The translations under genes were made by a program, and so were the position numbers. The notes below the pieces were generated by a model. That model searched no databases, was not told where the DNA came from, and worked only from the letters and a program-made list of their open reading frames with translations. From NCBI GenBank assembly GCA_017525245.1, contig JAFXTE010000015.1, positions 1 through 56,445 on the forward strand: a DNA stretch of 56,445 bases. Direction: 5' to 3'. The stretch is from Bacteroidales bacterium. Its GTDB lineage: Bacteria; Bacteroidota; Bacteroidia; Bacteroidales; WCHB1-69. Numbering within the stretch: the stretch's first letter is position 1; every line of letters starts with the position of its first letter. Positions 1 through 7,889 of this stretch are shown here, in pieces.

Positions 1-2686
1 CATCGTCAAATTCGGTTCCAAACAATTTTTTATATAATTCCTGAAGCTTTGGGAAATTATATCCATAACCATAGGATGATGGAATTTTACACAAATCAAT
101 AGAAGCTTGCATTGTACAATAAGAAATCTTAGTGTCCAAAATATCTCTCATGTCAAGGCGAACTAATTCAGCACCAACAATCTTTTTGTCAAATTCGACA
201 TTGTGTCCTACAATAAACGTTGCTTTGTTGAAATCCTTCAAAAAAATATCTAAAACCTTTTTAATAGAAACACCTTCTTCTTTTGCTTTTTGAGTTGTAA
301 TCCCATGAATGTTAGAAGATGCAATCGGTATGGAAAAATCTTCCGGTTTAATAATATAATTGCCGGTGCTTATCCTTTTACGATTTTGATCAGTTAGAAT
401 CCATGCTAACTGCACTAAACGTGGCCAATTCTCAACATCTGAACTCGGTGCATTGTTGTTTTTAGGTATTCCTGTGGTTTCTGTATCAAAAAACAAATAA
501 CATTCACGATGAGATAATAATTTTTGGGCATTGCTTCGAATCTCTGAATATAATTGTTTGGGAAGATCTTCATCGTATTTATCAGAATCTACAAAAGATA
601 AAAAATTATCATCATGAATCATAGACAACTGTTCTTCAACATCTTCATATGTGCCCACAAACCTACCACAAGCAATCAAACTAGCAATATTAAAATGGGA
701 CATATCACTATTTGATTTTGTAAAATAATCCAATGCTTTAGAATAATCTCGATTAACTCCATCGCCTAAAATATACTTTAGCGCTAATGAATTATAAGAA
801 TCCGAAGTAGCACATTTCTCCAACCATTCTATGGAATCATCCTTCACTTCAACAGATTCGTTTAAAAAGCTGCCAATAAATTCAGCATAGCATTTACAAA
901 TTTCAACCAATTTATAAGCTAAATTTGACGCCTCTTTCTCTAATATGTATTCGTTGCCAAAGTAACCGGTGTGGCAGCGGAAGATGGAGCAGCTTGTTAT
1001 ATAATAAGAATGAATCTTAACTCTTCCACAATAATGAAGAATAAGATTGTGAATGTTGTTGACACCTATTTCCAAAGGCTCATGAGTTGGAGTATTCCGA
1101 AATAAGAGAGACAGGGACTCATTTCTTTGTTCTTTTGTCACATAAGGATAAACGAAAGAGTTTCTATATTTATCTATGTATTTAGTGTTTCCGAATGCAT
1201 CCTTTTCATAACATAAAAACTCATAGCTATTTCCATTATGATATAAAGAAGGGGGGAGAACCAAATGTGTTTTCCATCCAAGTTCTAACCTCCAGAAAAA
1301 TCTTTTATAATGAAAATTAGGGGAGTATGTTTTAGATTCAAATTCGGAATCTAAATCATCACATTTAAAAATTATATGAAAACCACGACCGCTTCCGCTT
1401 CTAATTACCCAAGGATAATCTTTAGGTAAAGATAGATACGTGAGAAAATCTTCAACTAATCTGTCTCTATTGATACAGAAATCGACATCGTCAACATCAA
1501 TGGCGCGGTATTTATTCCAACCTAACACTAATCCAATGCCGCTGTTTCGATACCAGTCTTCTGAAAGAATAAACTCTTTAGTTTGCTGCTCGTTGTAAAA
1601 ATCGTCTATTGTATATCCCCATGTAGCATCTACAGACTTGAAAGAATTGCATCTATAATTACCCTTTATCTTAGTTATGTTCATTCCAAAAATATTGTAT
1701 AGAATAGACATGACTTTAAGTTGCGTTTCATTTCTACGAAACACATCATCAGCGCTGATTCTTTTATTTTCATTTGATACTATATAAGGAATAGAATCTG
1801 AATCAGAAAGATGTGTATAGAGGAAAGTATCAGGATCGACGTTTCCCCGAAATTCTCTTATCGAGCGACATCCGACGAAAGAACGTTTATCAATTTCAAC
1901 GGAGGTACCTTTAATCACTATTATATAGAGTGATTCGCATCCACTAAAAGCACCTTCATGTATTTTTTTTACCTTTTCAGGAATAATTATTCTTGAGAGG
2001 TTGCTACAGCCATAAAACGTGTAATCTTTTATAGCTTCAATGTCACGAGGTAGCCGTATTTCTTTCAAATTAGCACAATTGCTAAAGGCCCAACCTTCAA
2101 TTGATTTAACACTATTGGGTAAAAAGACAGTGTTTACTGTCGTACAATTTGAGAAAGCAGCCTCACCTATTTTAACAATATTACTATCAATTACAACATC
2201 ATCTAACACTTTGTCGGAGTAGTACTTTATAAGAATGTCTTTGTCTTTGCTATACAAAGAGCCGTCTATAGAAGTGTAGTAGGGGTTCTTATCCACTTCA
2301 AAATAAATATTGTTTAATCCTTTTAATAAACTATGCTCGACACAAGCCATTCGGGGAATTCTTAATCTACGCAATGAGCATAGTCCCAACGGGCGATTAT
2401 AGCTATTCTCTATATGTTCAACCGAATCAGGCATGTCTATTTGCAATAGATTTGAACAACCATCAAAAGCTGCAAAATCAACACGGTCAAACGAAGAAGG
2501 AAGGATAATCTGAGTTATATGTTTACAACCACTAAAGCCTTCGCCACATTGTTCAAACCCCTTTATCGAATCTGGAATAACAATCACTCCTTCAAGGGTG
2601 TTGTCTTTAGAGCATCCTTTTATATACTTTTTGTCATCTGATAGAATGACTCCATTGCTGATGAGCTTTTCGACTGTGTCTATCAT
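1..2686 (-). CDS. LRR - AEP primase - Sel1-like - DEDDh exonuclease fusion (partial, runs off the window)
   Basis: One uninterrupted minus-strand frame of at least 895 codons; the 3' end lies beyond base 1. Residues about 45-285 are BspA-type leucine-rich repeats (recurring AFxxCxxL units such as GFSGCKHI, AFSNCANL, TFYGCSNL). Residues about 335-500 match an archaeo-eukaryotic primase/prim-pol domain: motif I AIDVDDVD (D397, D399), motif II SGRGFH (H437), motif III LEL (E468) followed by LVLPPS and YEFL. Residues about 615-660 are Sel1-like (YILGDGVNRDYSKALDYF). From about 728 comes a DEDDh 3'-5' exonuclease: FDTETTG (D734, E736) and VGHNVEFD (D833); the final HxxxD motif would fall just outside. 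ATG at 2686 is the first in frame after a stop. It starts 71 bp after the HNH gene, same strand and A+T-rich composition, so probably the third gene of the same operon. The domains are seen; a defence role (sensing plus nucleic-acid synthesis/degradation) is inferred. Confidence 0.85.
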   Translation of the reverse strand, partial: MIDTVEKLISNGVILSDDKKYIKGCSKDNTLEGVIVIPDSIKGFEQCGEGFSGCKHITQIILPSSFDRVDFAAFDGCSNLLQIDMPDSVEHIENSYNRPLGLCSLRRLRIPRMACVEHSLLKGLNNIYFEVDKNPYYTSIDGSLYSKDKDILIKYYSDKVLDDVVIDSNIVKIGEAAFSNCTTVNTVFLPNSVKSIEGWAFSNCANLKEIRLPRDIEAIKDYTFYGCSNLSRIIIPEKVKKIHEGAFSGCESLYIIVIKGTSVEIDKRSFVGCRSIREFRGNVDPDTFLYTHLSDSDSIPYIVSNENKRISADDVFRRNETQLKVMSILYNIFGMNITKIKGNYRCNSFKSVDATWGYTIDDFYNEQQTKEFILSEDWYRNSGIGLVLGWNKYRAIDVDDVDFCINRDRLVEDFLTYLSLPKDYPWVIRSGSGRGFHIIFKCDDLDSEFESKTYSPNFHYKRFFWRLELGWKTHLVLPPSLYHNGNSYEFLCYEKDAFGNTKYIDKYRNSFVYPYVTKEQRNESLSLLFRNTPTHEPLEIGVNNIHNLILHYCGRVKIHSYYITSCSIFRCHTGYFGNEYILEKEASNLAYKLVEICKCYAEFIGSFLNESVEVKDDSIEWLEKCATSDSYNSLALKYILGDGVNRDYSKALDYFTKSNSDMSHFNIASLIACGRFVGTYEDVEEQLSMIHDDNFLSFVDSDKYDEDLPKQLYSEIRSNAQKLLSHRECYLFFDTETTGIPKNNNAPSSDVENWPRLVQLAWILTDQNRKRISTGNYIIKPEDFSIPIASSNIHGITTQKAKEEGVSIKKVLDIFLKDFNKATFIVGHNVEFDKKIVGAELVRLDMRDILDTKISYCTMQASIDLCKIPSSYGYGYNFPKLQELYKKLFGTEFDD

Positions 2687-2757
2687 ATTGATTTTGGGCA
2701 ATAAAAAGAACGGATTATTTGCAAGAGGATATTATACCCTCATGAATCAGAATGATT

Positions 2758-3609
2758 TTAACTGTTTCTATAAAACCAATGGTACATCATAAACGTACGC
2801 CAATAGTTTTCTCTCTTAAACTTATTAAAGATTTCATTATCTTGATCGGCCATATCATTATCCAAATATAGCACCTGTCTGAGTTTTTCCATTCTCTGAT
2901 TTTCATCATTCACACAATTCTCCAAATCTCTGTAAGGAATGTCTGCAAAAAGATACCACAACCTGCGAATGTATTTCAGATTTCGGCAATTCAGATTCGC
3001 AGTTCGTATCATTTTGCGGTAATCCTCGGCATGAGCACACGATTCCTTAATCTGTATCGTCCCATTCTCCATATAGACGATGTCATTTTCCACTCCTTCA
3101 ATATAAAACATCGGGAAAACAAAACGATTACCTCTTTTGGAATTACAGCATTGGGATGCAGGTCCCCTATCAGGGAATGTTCCGTCGCACGAAACGGTGA
3201 GATTCTCAAACGACACAGTGTGTGGTCGGGGAGGTAAAGTTGGATCCTGCACGCCTGTAAAATCGCGTGTACGTACCACCTCGCCCTCTGTCAAGGGATA
3301 TACATTTAAATTTACATAACTGTTGAATTCCTTTGTTGTGCTCTTCTGAGGAATAACGTGTTCTAATGTCACCATGGAGTCATGCATTCCTAGATCCCTC
3401 ATACAATAGCAACAGTAATTATCCTGATTCGCCAAAGCCAACCGCAGCATCCTTCCCTTTGCACCTGATGAGCGAAACGAACCGTCGTAATCTACATTTT
3501 GATAATGGAAGTGCCCATCATCTTCATTCACCCGACATTCGGCATTTAAGTACTCATCTGTGATTGTATGGCCTTCCTGAAGATGCGTTTTCTTATTGAT
3601 GAATTTCAT
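2758..3609 (-). CDS. ptuB: PtuB-like HNH endonuclease of a Septu-type anti-phage system
   Basis: A 283-residue protein with an HNH/McrA-type core. A zinc-type CxxC (C66, C69) and LEH (E83, H84) with IPQKS follow, and a second Cys region contains CCNSKRGN (C154, C155, K158) before an FVFP segment. This order is that of the TIGR02646/PtuB family, the nuclease partner of PtuA in Septu systems and in retron Ec78. Start chosen at 3609 (MKFINKK), 17 bp inside the end of the ATPase gene; a start at 3639 would add ten residues. The tight overlap with the ATPase gene is the usual ptuA-ptuB layout and implies translational coupling. Expected role: cleavage of nucleic acid (phage DNA or host tRNA, depending on the family member) when released by the ATPase. 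The middle (LTEGEVVRTRDFTG) is longer than a minimal HNH and may be specific to this branch. Confidence 0.8.
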   Translation of the reverse strand: MKFINKKTHLQEGHTITDEYLNAECRVNEDDGHFHYQNVDYDGSFRSSGAKGRMLRLALANQDNYCCYCMRDLGMHDSMVTLEHVIPQKSTTKEFNSYVNLNVYPLTEGEVVRTRDFTGVQDPTLPPRPHTVSFENLTVSCDGTFPDRGPASQCCNSKRGNRFVFPMFYIEGVENDIVYMENGTIQIKESCAHAEDYRKMIRTANLNCRNLKYIRRLWYLFADIPYRDLENCVNDENQRMEKLRQVLYLDNDMADQDNEIFNKFKRENYWRTFMMYHWFYRNS

Positions 3610-5044
3610 TTCCCATCTCCTTTCTTCTCTTTGCCACAATCTTTGTTAATCGTTCCTCATTGCCTTTTAATTTTGTCAGCAGCAATGATCTGACGTTTTG
3701 CGCCTGCTTTTTTAGATTATTCATCTCAAAATAGACAAGATTGTTTAGCAAATCGTCAATTTCCACATTGCTGGCATCAACTCCCATCACATCTTCCACA
3801 CCCGAATTATAGTCAAGACCGTAAATATCGTTCACCACCTTGGGACATTTGTCACCGAATTCCATTTTAAGAATCTGGTTGTCCCCTTTCCCTGTCGGCA
3901 AATTGGTGAGTACCATTGGCGAATGAGTTGAGACAATGAACTGCACCTTCGGGAATACCTTTTGAAAAACATTCAGCACATCTTTCTCCAACTCAGGATG
4001 CAAATGAAGGTCTATTTCATCAATCACTACCAAGCCCTCAGGTTCACGATTACCATTTAGAATATAGGAGCGGTAAGCAATATCAAACACAATAGAATAC
4101 AATCGGCGGTAACCTGCAGGCAAGTCTTGCAATCGCGAAAAGCTGCCGTCGTTAAAATATACAGTCAACTGAAATCCAGTTTCCGTTTGTCCTACGCCAA
4201 AAAAGTCTATGTCGTGGGATTGGTTTTTAATCCCCGGCAACAATGCGGCAAAAGCCATGATAAAACTTTCCACATAACCTAATTCCTCTGAAGGCTCTGC
4301 AGTCACTTTTTTGATTCTTTCCTCTTCCTCGATAATCTGTTGATATTCCACATTGCTTTTGAGTTGTTCTGCATCAAATTTATCTTCCAACTCCTTCTTT
4401 GTCGATGCCGCTCTCAACATGGGAGTGAAATAGGGTTGCATTCTGTTTAAACAATTGCAAAATCGAGTTTCCCAAATGGAGGTGCATGCCGTTTCTTCAT
4501 CCCATTGATAGTAGCCAAAATTGCGAGGCATCACTCCATTATTTACAATATCCAACGCATTCTTCATGGTTTTTACATCCTTGTGTGGATATGAATCCGA
4601 ATAGTAGGCAAGTAAAGGAAGGGGAGCATCACTCTCTTTCCACTCATTCATAAACTTGTTGAACGCATCTTTATAATACCGTTGGTAGAGGGCCGCATTG
4701 GTTTGATTACGCCGAAACAATTGCCACGAAAGTTGAGTACCGTTATATTCCGCATTCGCTTTGATACTAGCATCTAATACCTGTTCTCTTTTTTCGGTGT
4801 CAAATCTATAGTCACTTTCTTTGAATCCCCTAATATTCAGAGTACTATTTCCTTGCGAAAGAAAGTCTTTACCCAACGAGCGACTGTTGGAAAAAATAAA
4901 ACTCATAGCCTTATGAATGGCGTGAATAAGCGTGGTTTTACCCGCCCCATTGCGCCCAATAATCACATTCACCCCAGGAGTAAAGCTGCATTTAAATGAC
5001 TCGAATCCCCTGAAGTTTTTTATTTCTATGTCCTTGATTTTCAT
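3593..5044 (-). CDS. ptuA: PtuA-like AAA/ABC-type ATPase of a Septu-type anti-phage system
   Basis: A 483-residue SMC/OLD-like ATPase. Walker A is GRNGAGKTT (30-38), Walker B LVVIDEID (338-345, E343 as catalytic base) followed by the LHLHPE D-loop region, and a switch histidine sits in STHSP (372-376). A polar segment LQDLPAGYRR (about 305-314) stands where the ABC signature would be. Opening IEIKNFRGFE is typical of ATP-binding-cassette AAA proteins of defence systems. No TOPRIM domain follows, so it is not an OLD nuclease. It overlaps the HNH gene by 17 bp, which together gives the PtuAB diagnosis. A TATTTTTG -7 box lies at 5140-5147 upstream. In characterised Septu systems PtuA oligomers bind ATP and hold PtuB inactive; ATP depletion or phage triggers frees it. 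That mechanism is family knowledge, not visible here. Confidence 0.82.
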   Translation of the reverse strand: MKIKDIEIKNFRGFESFKCSFTPGVNVIIGRNGAGKTTLIHAIHKAMSFIFSNSRSLGKDFLSQGNSTLNIRGFKESDYRFDTEKREQVLDASIKANAEYNGTQLSWQLFRRNQTNAALYQRYYKDAFNKFMNEWKESDAPLPLLAYYSDSYPHKDVKTMKNALDIVNNGVMPRNFGYYQWDEETACTSIWETRFCNCLNRMQPYFTPMLRAASTKKELEDKFDAEQLKSNVEYQQIIEEEERIKKVTAEPSEELGYVESFIMAFAALLPGIKNQSHDIDFFGVGQTETGFQLTVYFNDGSFSRLQDLPAGYRRLYSIVFDIAYRSYILNGNREPEGLVVIDEIDLHLHPELEKDVLNVFQKVFPKVQFIVSTHSPMVLTNLPTGKGDNQILKMEFGDKCPKVVNDIYGLDYNSGVEDVMGVDASNVEIDDLLNNLVYFEMNNLKKQAQNVRSLLLTKLKGNEERLTKIVAKRRKEMGNEIHQ

Positions 5045-5139
5045 AAGTCAATACTTTCTTTTACATAATTCTCGATTCTTTCGCAAGCCAATTACCTTCT
5101 ATCCATAATGACTGATTGCAAACTACAGATTTGCAGCCG

Positions 5140-5147
5140 CAAAAATA
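5140..5147 (-). promoter_or_regulatory. Promoter -7 box of the Septu-like operon
   Basis: Minus-strand TATTTTTG matches the Bacteroidota TAnnTTTG box and lies about 95 bp upstream of the ATPase start. No clear -33 TTTG is seen. It is the only such box found in front of the three-gene minus-strand run, so it probably drives all three. Confidence 0.5.
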
Positions 5148-5198
5148 AAAAATAATAATATATATGGATGAATGTTGTTCGTTTTCTTACAAACATTA

Positions 5199-5822
5199 TC
5201 ATAGCAAAAAGTTGGATAGAATTATTTTGCGAAGAGAGGGGTATTTGATGGTCCAACGGTCAGTTCGCCGGCTACCTCCTACACGCAACTGTACGAAGAC
5301 CAGATGGAAGAGCAGATGGCCAACGGCAAGTACAAATGCGTGGACGATTTGCTGAACAGCGGGGACACGTGGGAGATTTAATGCAGAACGCATAATGCAT
5401 AATTGTGGGGAATCCGGGAGGGTTCCCCATTTTTTATTAATAATAATCCGGTCTGACTGGGACAATCCTCTGCGCAGCATGTTGCTGAAATTCGATTTCG
5501 GATTCGGTTTCGTAAAAGCCTCGTGTTCATACCAAACTCCATCCACAATCAAATCTGGACACTTTCCATAGTATGGTGTTCCGCGCAAGGTGCCGAATAT
5601 TTTATCATACGCCGGGTTCTTATACGTTACATTCAGTTTTTGAGGCATCACCACCTGTTTGCCCTGCTGGGCGAAATATTTTGCACAGCTCAAGATACGG
5701 TGGAAATCCCCCGTGCTGCGGTCAATGGCATTATACACCACCACCCTCCCGCCGTTCGGGAAACTCGCCACCACTTCCGTAGTGAGGTCAACCTGATGCC
5801 TGTCAGTGTTTTTTGTCATCAA
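5199..5822 (-). CDS. CdiA-C-like tRNase domain protein, 3' part probably lost
   Basis: The first about 130 residues look like the CdiA C-terminal tRNase fold (BECR superfamily): CAKYFAQQGKQVVMPQKLN, then CPDLIVDGVWYEHEAF, then NMLRRGLSQSDRIII, the usual helix-strand-strand core with the D and E of the DLIVDG...YEHE stretch. Family members normally continue after the DRIII strand with another conserved helix and strand. Here the frame instead enters a hairpin terminator sequence and then reads the antisense of a decayed plus-strand gene (5220-5381), giving a hydrophobic nonsense tail (VHAFVLAVGHLLFHLVFV). So the native protein probably ends near 5434 and the gene is 3'-truncated. A TATCTTTG box at 5846-5853 lies about 24 bp upstream, so it may still be transcribed. 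No immunity gene is recognisable next to it. Confidence 0.5.
   Translation of the reverse strand: MMTKNTDRHQVDLTTEVVASFPNGGRVVVYNAIDRSTGDFHRILSCAKYFAQQGKQVVMPQKLNVTYKNPAYDKIFGTLRGTPYYGKCPDLIVDGVWYEHEAFTKPNPKSNFSNMLRRGLSQSDRIIINKKWGTLPDSPQLCIMRSALNLPRVPAVQQIVHAFVLAVGHLLFHLVFVQLRVGGSRRTDRWTIKYPSLRKIILSNFLL
5220..5381 (+). pseudogene. 3' remnant of an unidentified gene
   Basis: Plus-strand frame open from a TAG at 5217 to TAA at 5379-5381, ending VDDLLNSGDTWEI. The tail (QLYEDQMEEQMANGKYKC) has real-protein character: acidic, amphipathic and G+C richer than the flanks. It has no start codon or upstream region and is followed directly by a hairpin terminator. I do not recognise the family. It converges on the truncated CdiA-C-like gene, so the spot looks like an old recombination junction. 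Confidence 0.45.
5407..5436 (+). terminator. Rho-independent terminator after the gene remnant
   Basis: GGGGAA (5407-5412) pairs with TTCCCC (5423-5428) around a ten-base loop and is followed by ATTTTTTATT. It points in the plus direction and lies 26 bp after the stop of the remnant. Confidence 0.65.
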
Positions 5823-6136
5823 CGGTTCTCTTTTTTATGAATCGGCAAAGATATAAAATTATTTAACATGCTGATAATCAGCAATTTATTAACAAATAAT
5901 TGTAAAAAAAATGGTGCGTTATCGCAGAAAGAAATGTTATTCACTGGTCATCGGTTACCGAAGTGCGGCAACTCGATTAAAAGTTAGTAGTCAACTGCAT
6001 CAGCGAGGGTGCCGTTTTTTATGAACATTTGTGAATAATAACTCTTCACGAAATGTTGATAACTATGTGTTTTTCCTGCCCTATTTTTTCTGATATTTGC
6101 AACATGAAAAACTCACAAGAAGAAACAATCTAATAT
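5823..6136. other. Non-coding spacer between the decayed region and dnaB
   Basis: This 314 bp stretch holds the leftward TATCTTTG box at 5846-5853 and otherwise no convincing gene. A CGGCA...TGCCG pairing with a long loop followed by TTTTTT occurs around 5963-6020 and could be a weak terminator. ATATTTGC at about 6091-6098 is an imperfect -7 box suited to dnaB. Base use is A+T rich. Confidence 0.5.
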
Positions 6137-7717
6137 ATGGAAAACGAAACGATTACCACAAACAGACCGACGCGGACTTTGTCATACAACCGCATCGAGA
6201 CCCTCCTCGGAACAACTGGCAAGCTGACTCCCCAAGCAGTGGAATTTGAAGAGGCGGTGCTGGGAGCCCTGATGATCGACGACAACGCCGTGAACGAAGT
6301 GCTGAACATCCTCAAGCCCGACATGTTCTATGTCGAGGCCAACCAACACATATTCAATGCTATCCAAAAGCTGTTCTCAGCGTCTCAACCCATTGATGTG
6401 CTGACAGTCACCAACCAGCTCAAGAAAGACAAGCTGCTGGAAGTCTCCGGTGGGGCCTCCTATATCGCCGGCCTGACCAACCGGATAAACTCTTCGGCCA
6501 ACGTGGAGTTCCACTCCCGTATCGTGATGGAGAAGTTTATCCTGAGAGAGCTCATCCGCAACTGCAACACCATCATCAACGACGCCTACGACGACGGCAA
6601 AGACGTGCTCACGATGCTTGATGAGGCCGAGACCAAGATATTCTCTATTGTGGAGAGCAACCTCAAGCGCGACAGCAAGGAGTTGGGCGACGTGGTGAGT
6701 ATGGCGTTGAACGAGCTGTCGGAGATCCGGGAGTCGCAGGAAGAGCTGCAAGGCGTGCCCAGCGGCATCCGTGCCATCGACGAGAAGACCGGCGGCTGGC
6801 AGAAGTCCGACCTCGTGATCCTCGCCGCCCGTCCCGGTATGGGTAAGACCTCCTTCGTGCTCTCCATCGCCCGCAACGCCGCCATCGACTTCGACATGCC
6901 GATAGCCTTCTTCTCGCTGGAAATGTCTGCCAGCCAGCTGGTTCACAGACTCTTCTCCATCGAGTCGGGCATCCCTTCCGACCACATCTCCAAAGGCAAC
7001 CTCTCCGATGTGGAATGGTCGAAGCTGTGGGAGAATGTCGGCCATCTGCAAAGCTCGAACCTGATTATCGACGACACCCCTGCCCTGTCCGTCTTCGACC
7101 TGCGTGCCAAATGCCGCCGTCTGAAGCACAAATACAACATCCAGATGATCATCGTGGACTACCTGCAACTGATGCAGGCGGGCAACGACAACTCCAAGCA
7201 CGGAGGCAACCGCGAGCAGGAGATCAGCTACATCTCTCGTTCGCTCAAGGCTTTAGCCAAAGAACTGAACATCCCCGTCATCGCCCTGTCGCAGTTGAGC
7301 CGCGCCGTGGAGACCCGTGGCGGCTCCAAACGCCCGATGCTCTCCGACTTGCGTGAATCCGGCTCCATCGAGCAAGATGCCGACATGGTGCTCTTCATCT
7401 ACCGTCCCGAATACTACCATCTGGACACCTTCGAGGACAACACCCCCGCCGACGGCATGGCCGAGATCATGTTCGAGAAGAACCGTCACGGCAGCACCGG
7501 CAACGTGAAAGTCCGCTTCCAGAGCCAGTTCACGAAGTTCTGCGATGTCAGCGAAGGTTCCTTCGGCCCCGAGAGCAACTACATGTCTCCCTCGGCAGGC
7601 ATCACCCCAAACGAGAATTTCGGCTACTACGACAGTGCGGCCAACAACGACGCCGACAGCGGCAGTAGTTTTGACGATCCCATGCAGCAGGGGTATGAAA
7701 ATGAGACACCGTTTTGA
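6137..7717 (+). CDS. dnaB: Replicative DNA helicase DnaB
   Basis: A 526-residue hexameric replicative helicase that unwinds DNA ahead of the replisome and recruits primase. The N-terminal DnaB domain (about 35-135: EEAVLGALMIDDNAV) and linker precede a RecA-like ATPase: Walker A ARPGMGKTS (231-239), SLEMSASQL (motif 1a), Walker B MIIVDYLQL (337-345), a Gln-Leu-Ser-Arg region (ALSQLSRAVE) and the SGSIEQDAD arginine-finger segment. The last 40 or so residues are a low-complexity Ser/Asn/Asp tail. No intein. The start agrees with the position of the family N-terminal domain. It stands alone, followed by a degenerate tandem repeat rather than the usual neighbours, so nothing about regulation can be said beyond the weak upstream box. 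Confidence 0.97.
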   Translation: MENETITTNRPTRTLSYNRIETLLGTTGKLTPQAVEFEEAVLGALMIDDNAVNEVLNILKPDMFYVEANQHIFNAIQKLFSASQPIDVLTVTNQLKKDKLLEVSGGASYIAGLTNRINSSANVEFHSRIVMEKFILRELIRNCNTIINDAYDDGKDVLTMLDEAETKIFSIVESNLKRDSKELGDVVSMALNELSEIRESQEELQGVPSGIRAIDEKTGGWQKSDLVILAARPGMGKTSFVLSIARNAAIDFDMPIAFFSLEMSASQLVHRLFSIESGIPSDHISKGNLSDVEWSKLWENVGHLQSSNLIIDDTPALSVFDLRAKCRRLKHKYNIQMIIVDYLQLMQAGNDNSKHGGNREQEISYISRSLKALAKELNIPVIALSQLSRAVETRGGSKRPMLSDLRESGSIEQDADMVLFIYRPEYYHLDTFEDNTPADGMAEIMFEKNRHGSTGNVKVRFQSQFTKFCDVSEGSFGPESNYMSPSAGITPNENFGYYDSAANNDADSGSSFDDPMQQGYENETPF

Positions 7718-7889
7718 CGGTGAGACGATGAGACGATGAGACGATGAGACGATGAGGCGATGAAACGATGAGACGATGAAAAACGATGAGACGATGAAAA
7801 ACGATGAGGCGATGAAACGATGAGACGATGAAAAACGATGAGACGATGAAAAACGATGAGACGATGAAAAACGACGAAACGATGAGACG
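7718..7889. repeat. Degenerate tandem repeat of GATGAGAC / GATGAAAAAC units
   Basis: About 170 bp made of 8-11 bp words (GATGAGAC, GATGAAAC, GATGAAAAAC) between dnaB and the methylase gene. Units are too short and too contiguous for CRISPR. The same word, inverted (CATCGTTTCATCGCCTCATCG), recurs at about 13254-13300, 14470-14530 and 15533-15613. The last units run directly into the methylase start codon, so the repeat forms its leader and supplies several in-frame ATGs. Confidence 0.9.

Noticed and set aside
3593-5044. OLD-family nuclease (Gabija GajA type) for the ATPase
   Set aside because: No TOPRIM residues follow the ATPase core, and the partner is an HNH nuclease, not a UvrD-like helicase.
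1-6136. Retron linked to PtuAB (as in Ec78)
   Set aside because: No reverse transcriptase or msr/msd-like structure was found between 1 and 6136; the third gene is a primase-exonuclease fusion.
6377-7201. Long minus-strand frame opposite dnaB (274 codons)
   Set aside because: Antisense of a certain gene, composed of Val/His/Asp-rich translation typical of the opposite strand of G+C-rich codons; no motif.
7718-7889. CRISPR array
   Set aside because: Repeats are 8-11 bp, contiguous and degenerate; there are no spacers of uniform length and no cas genes.
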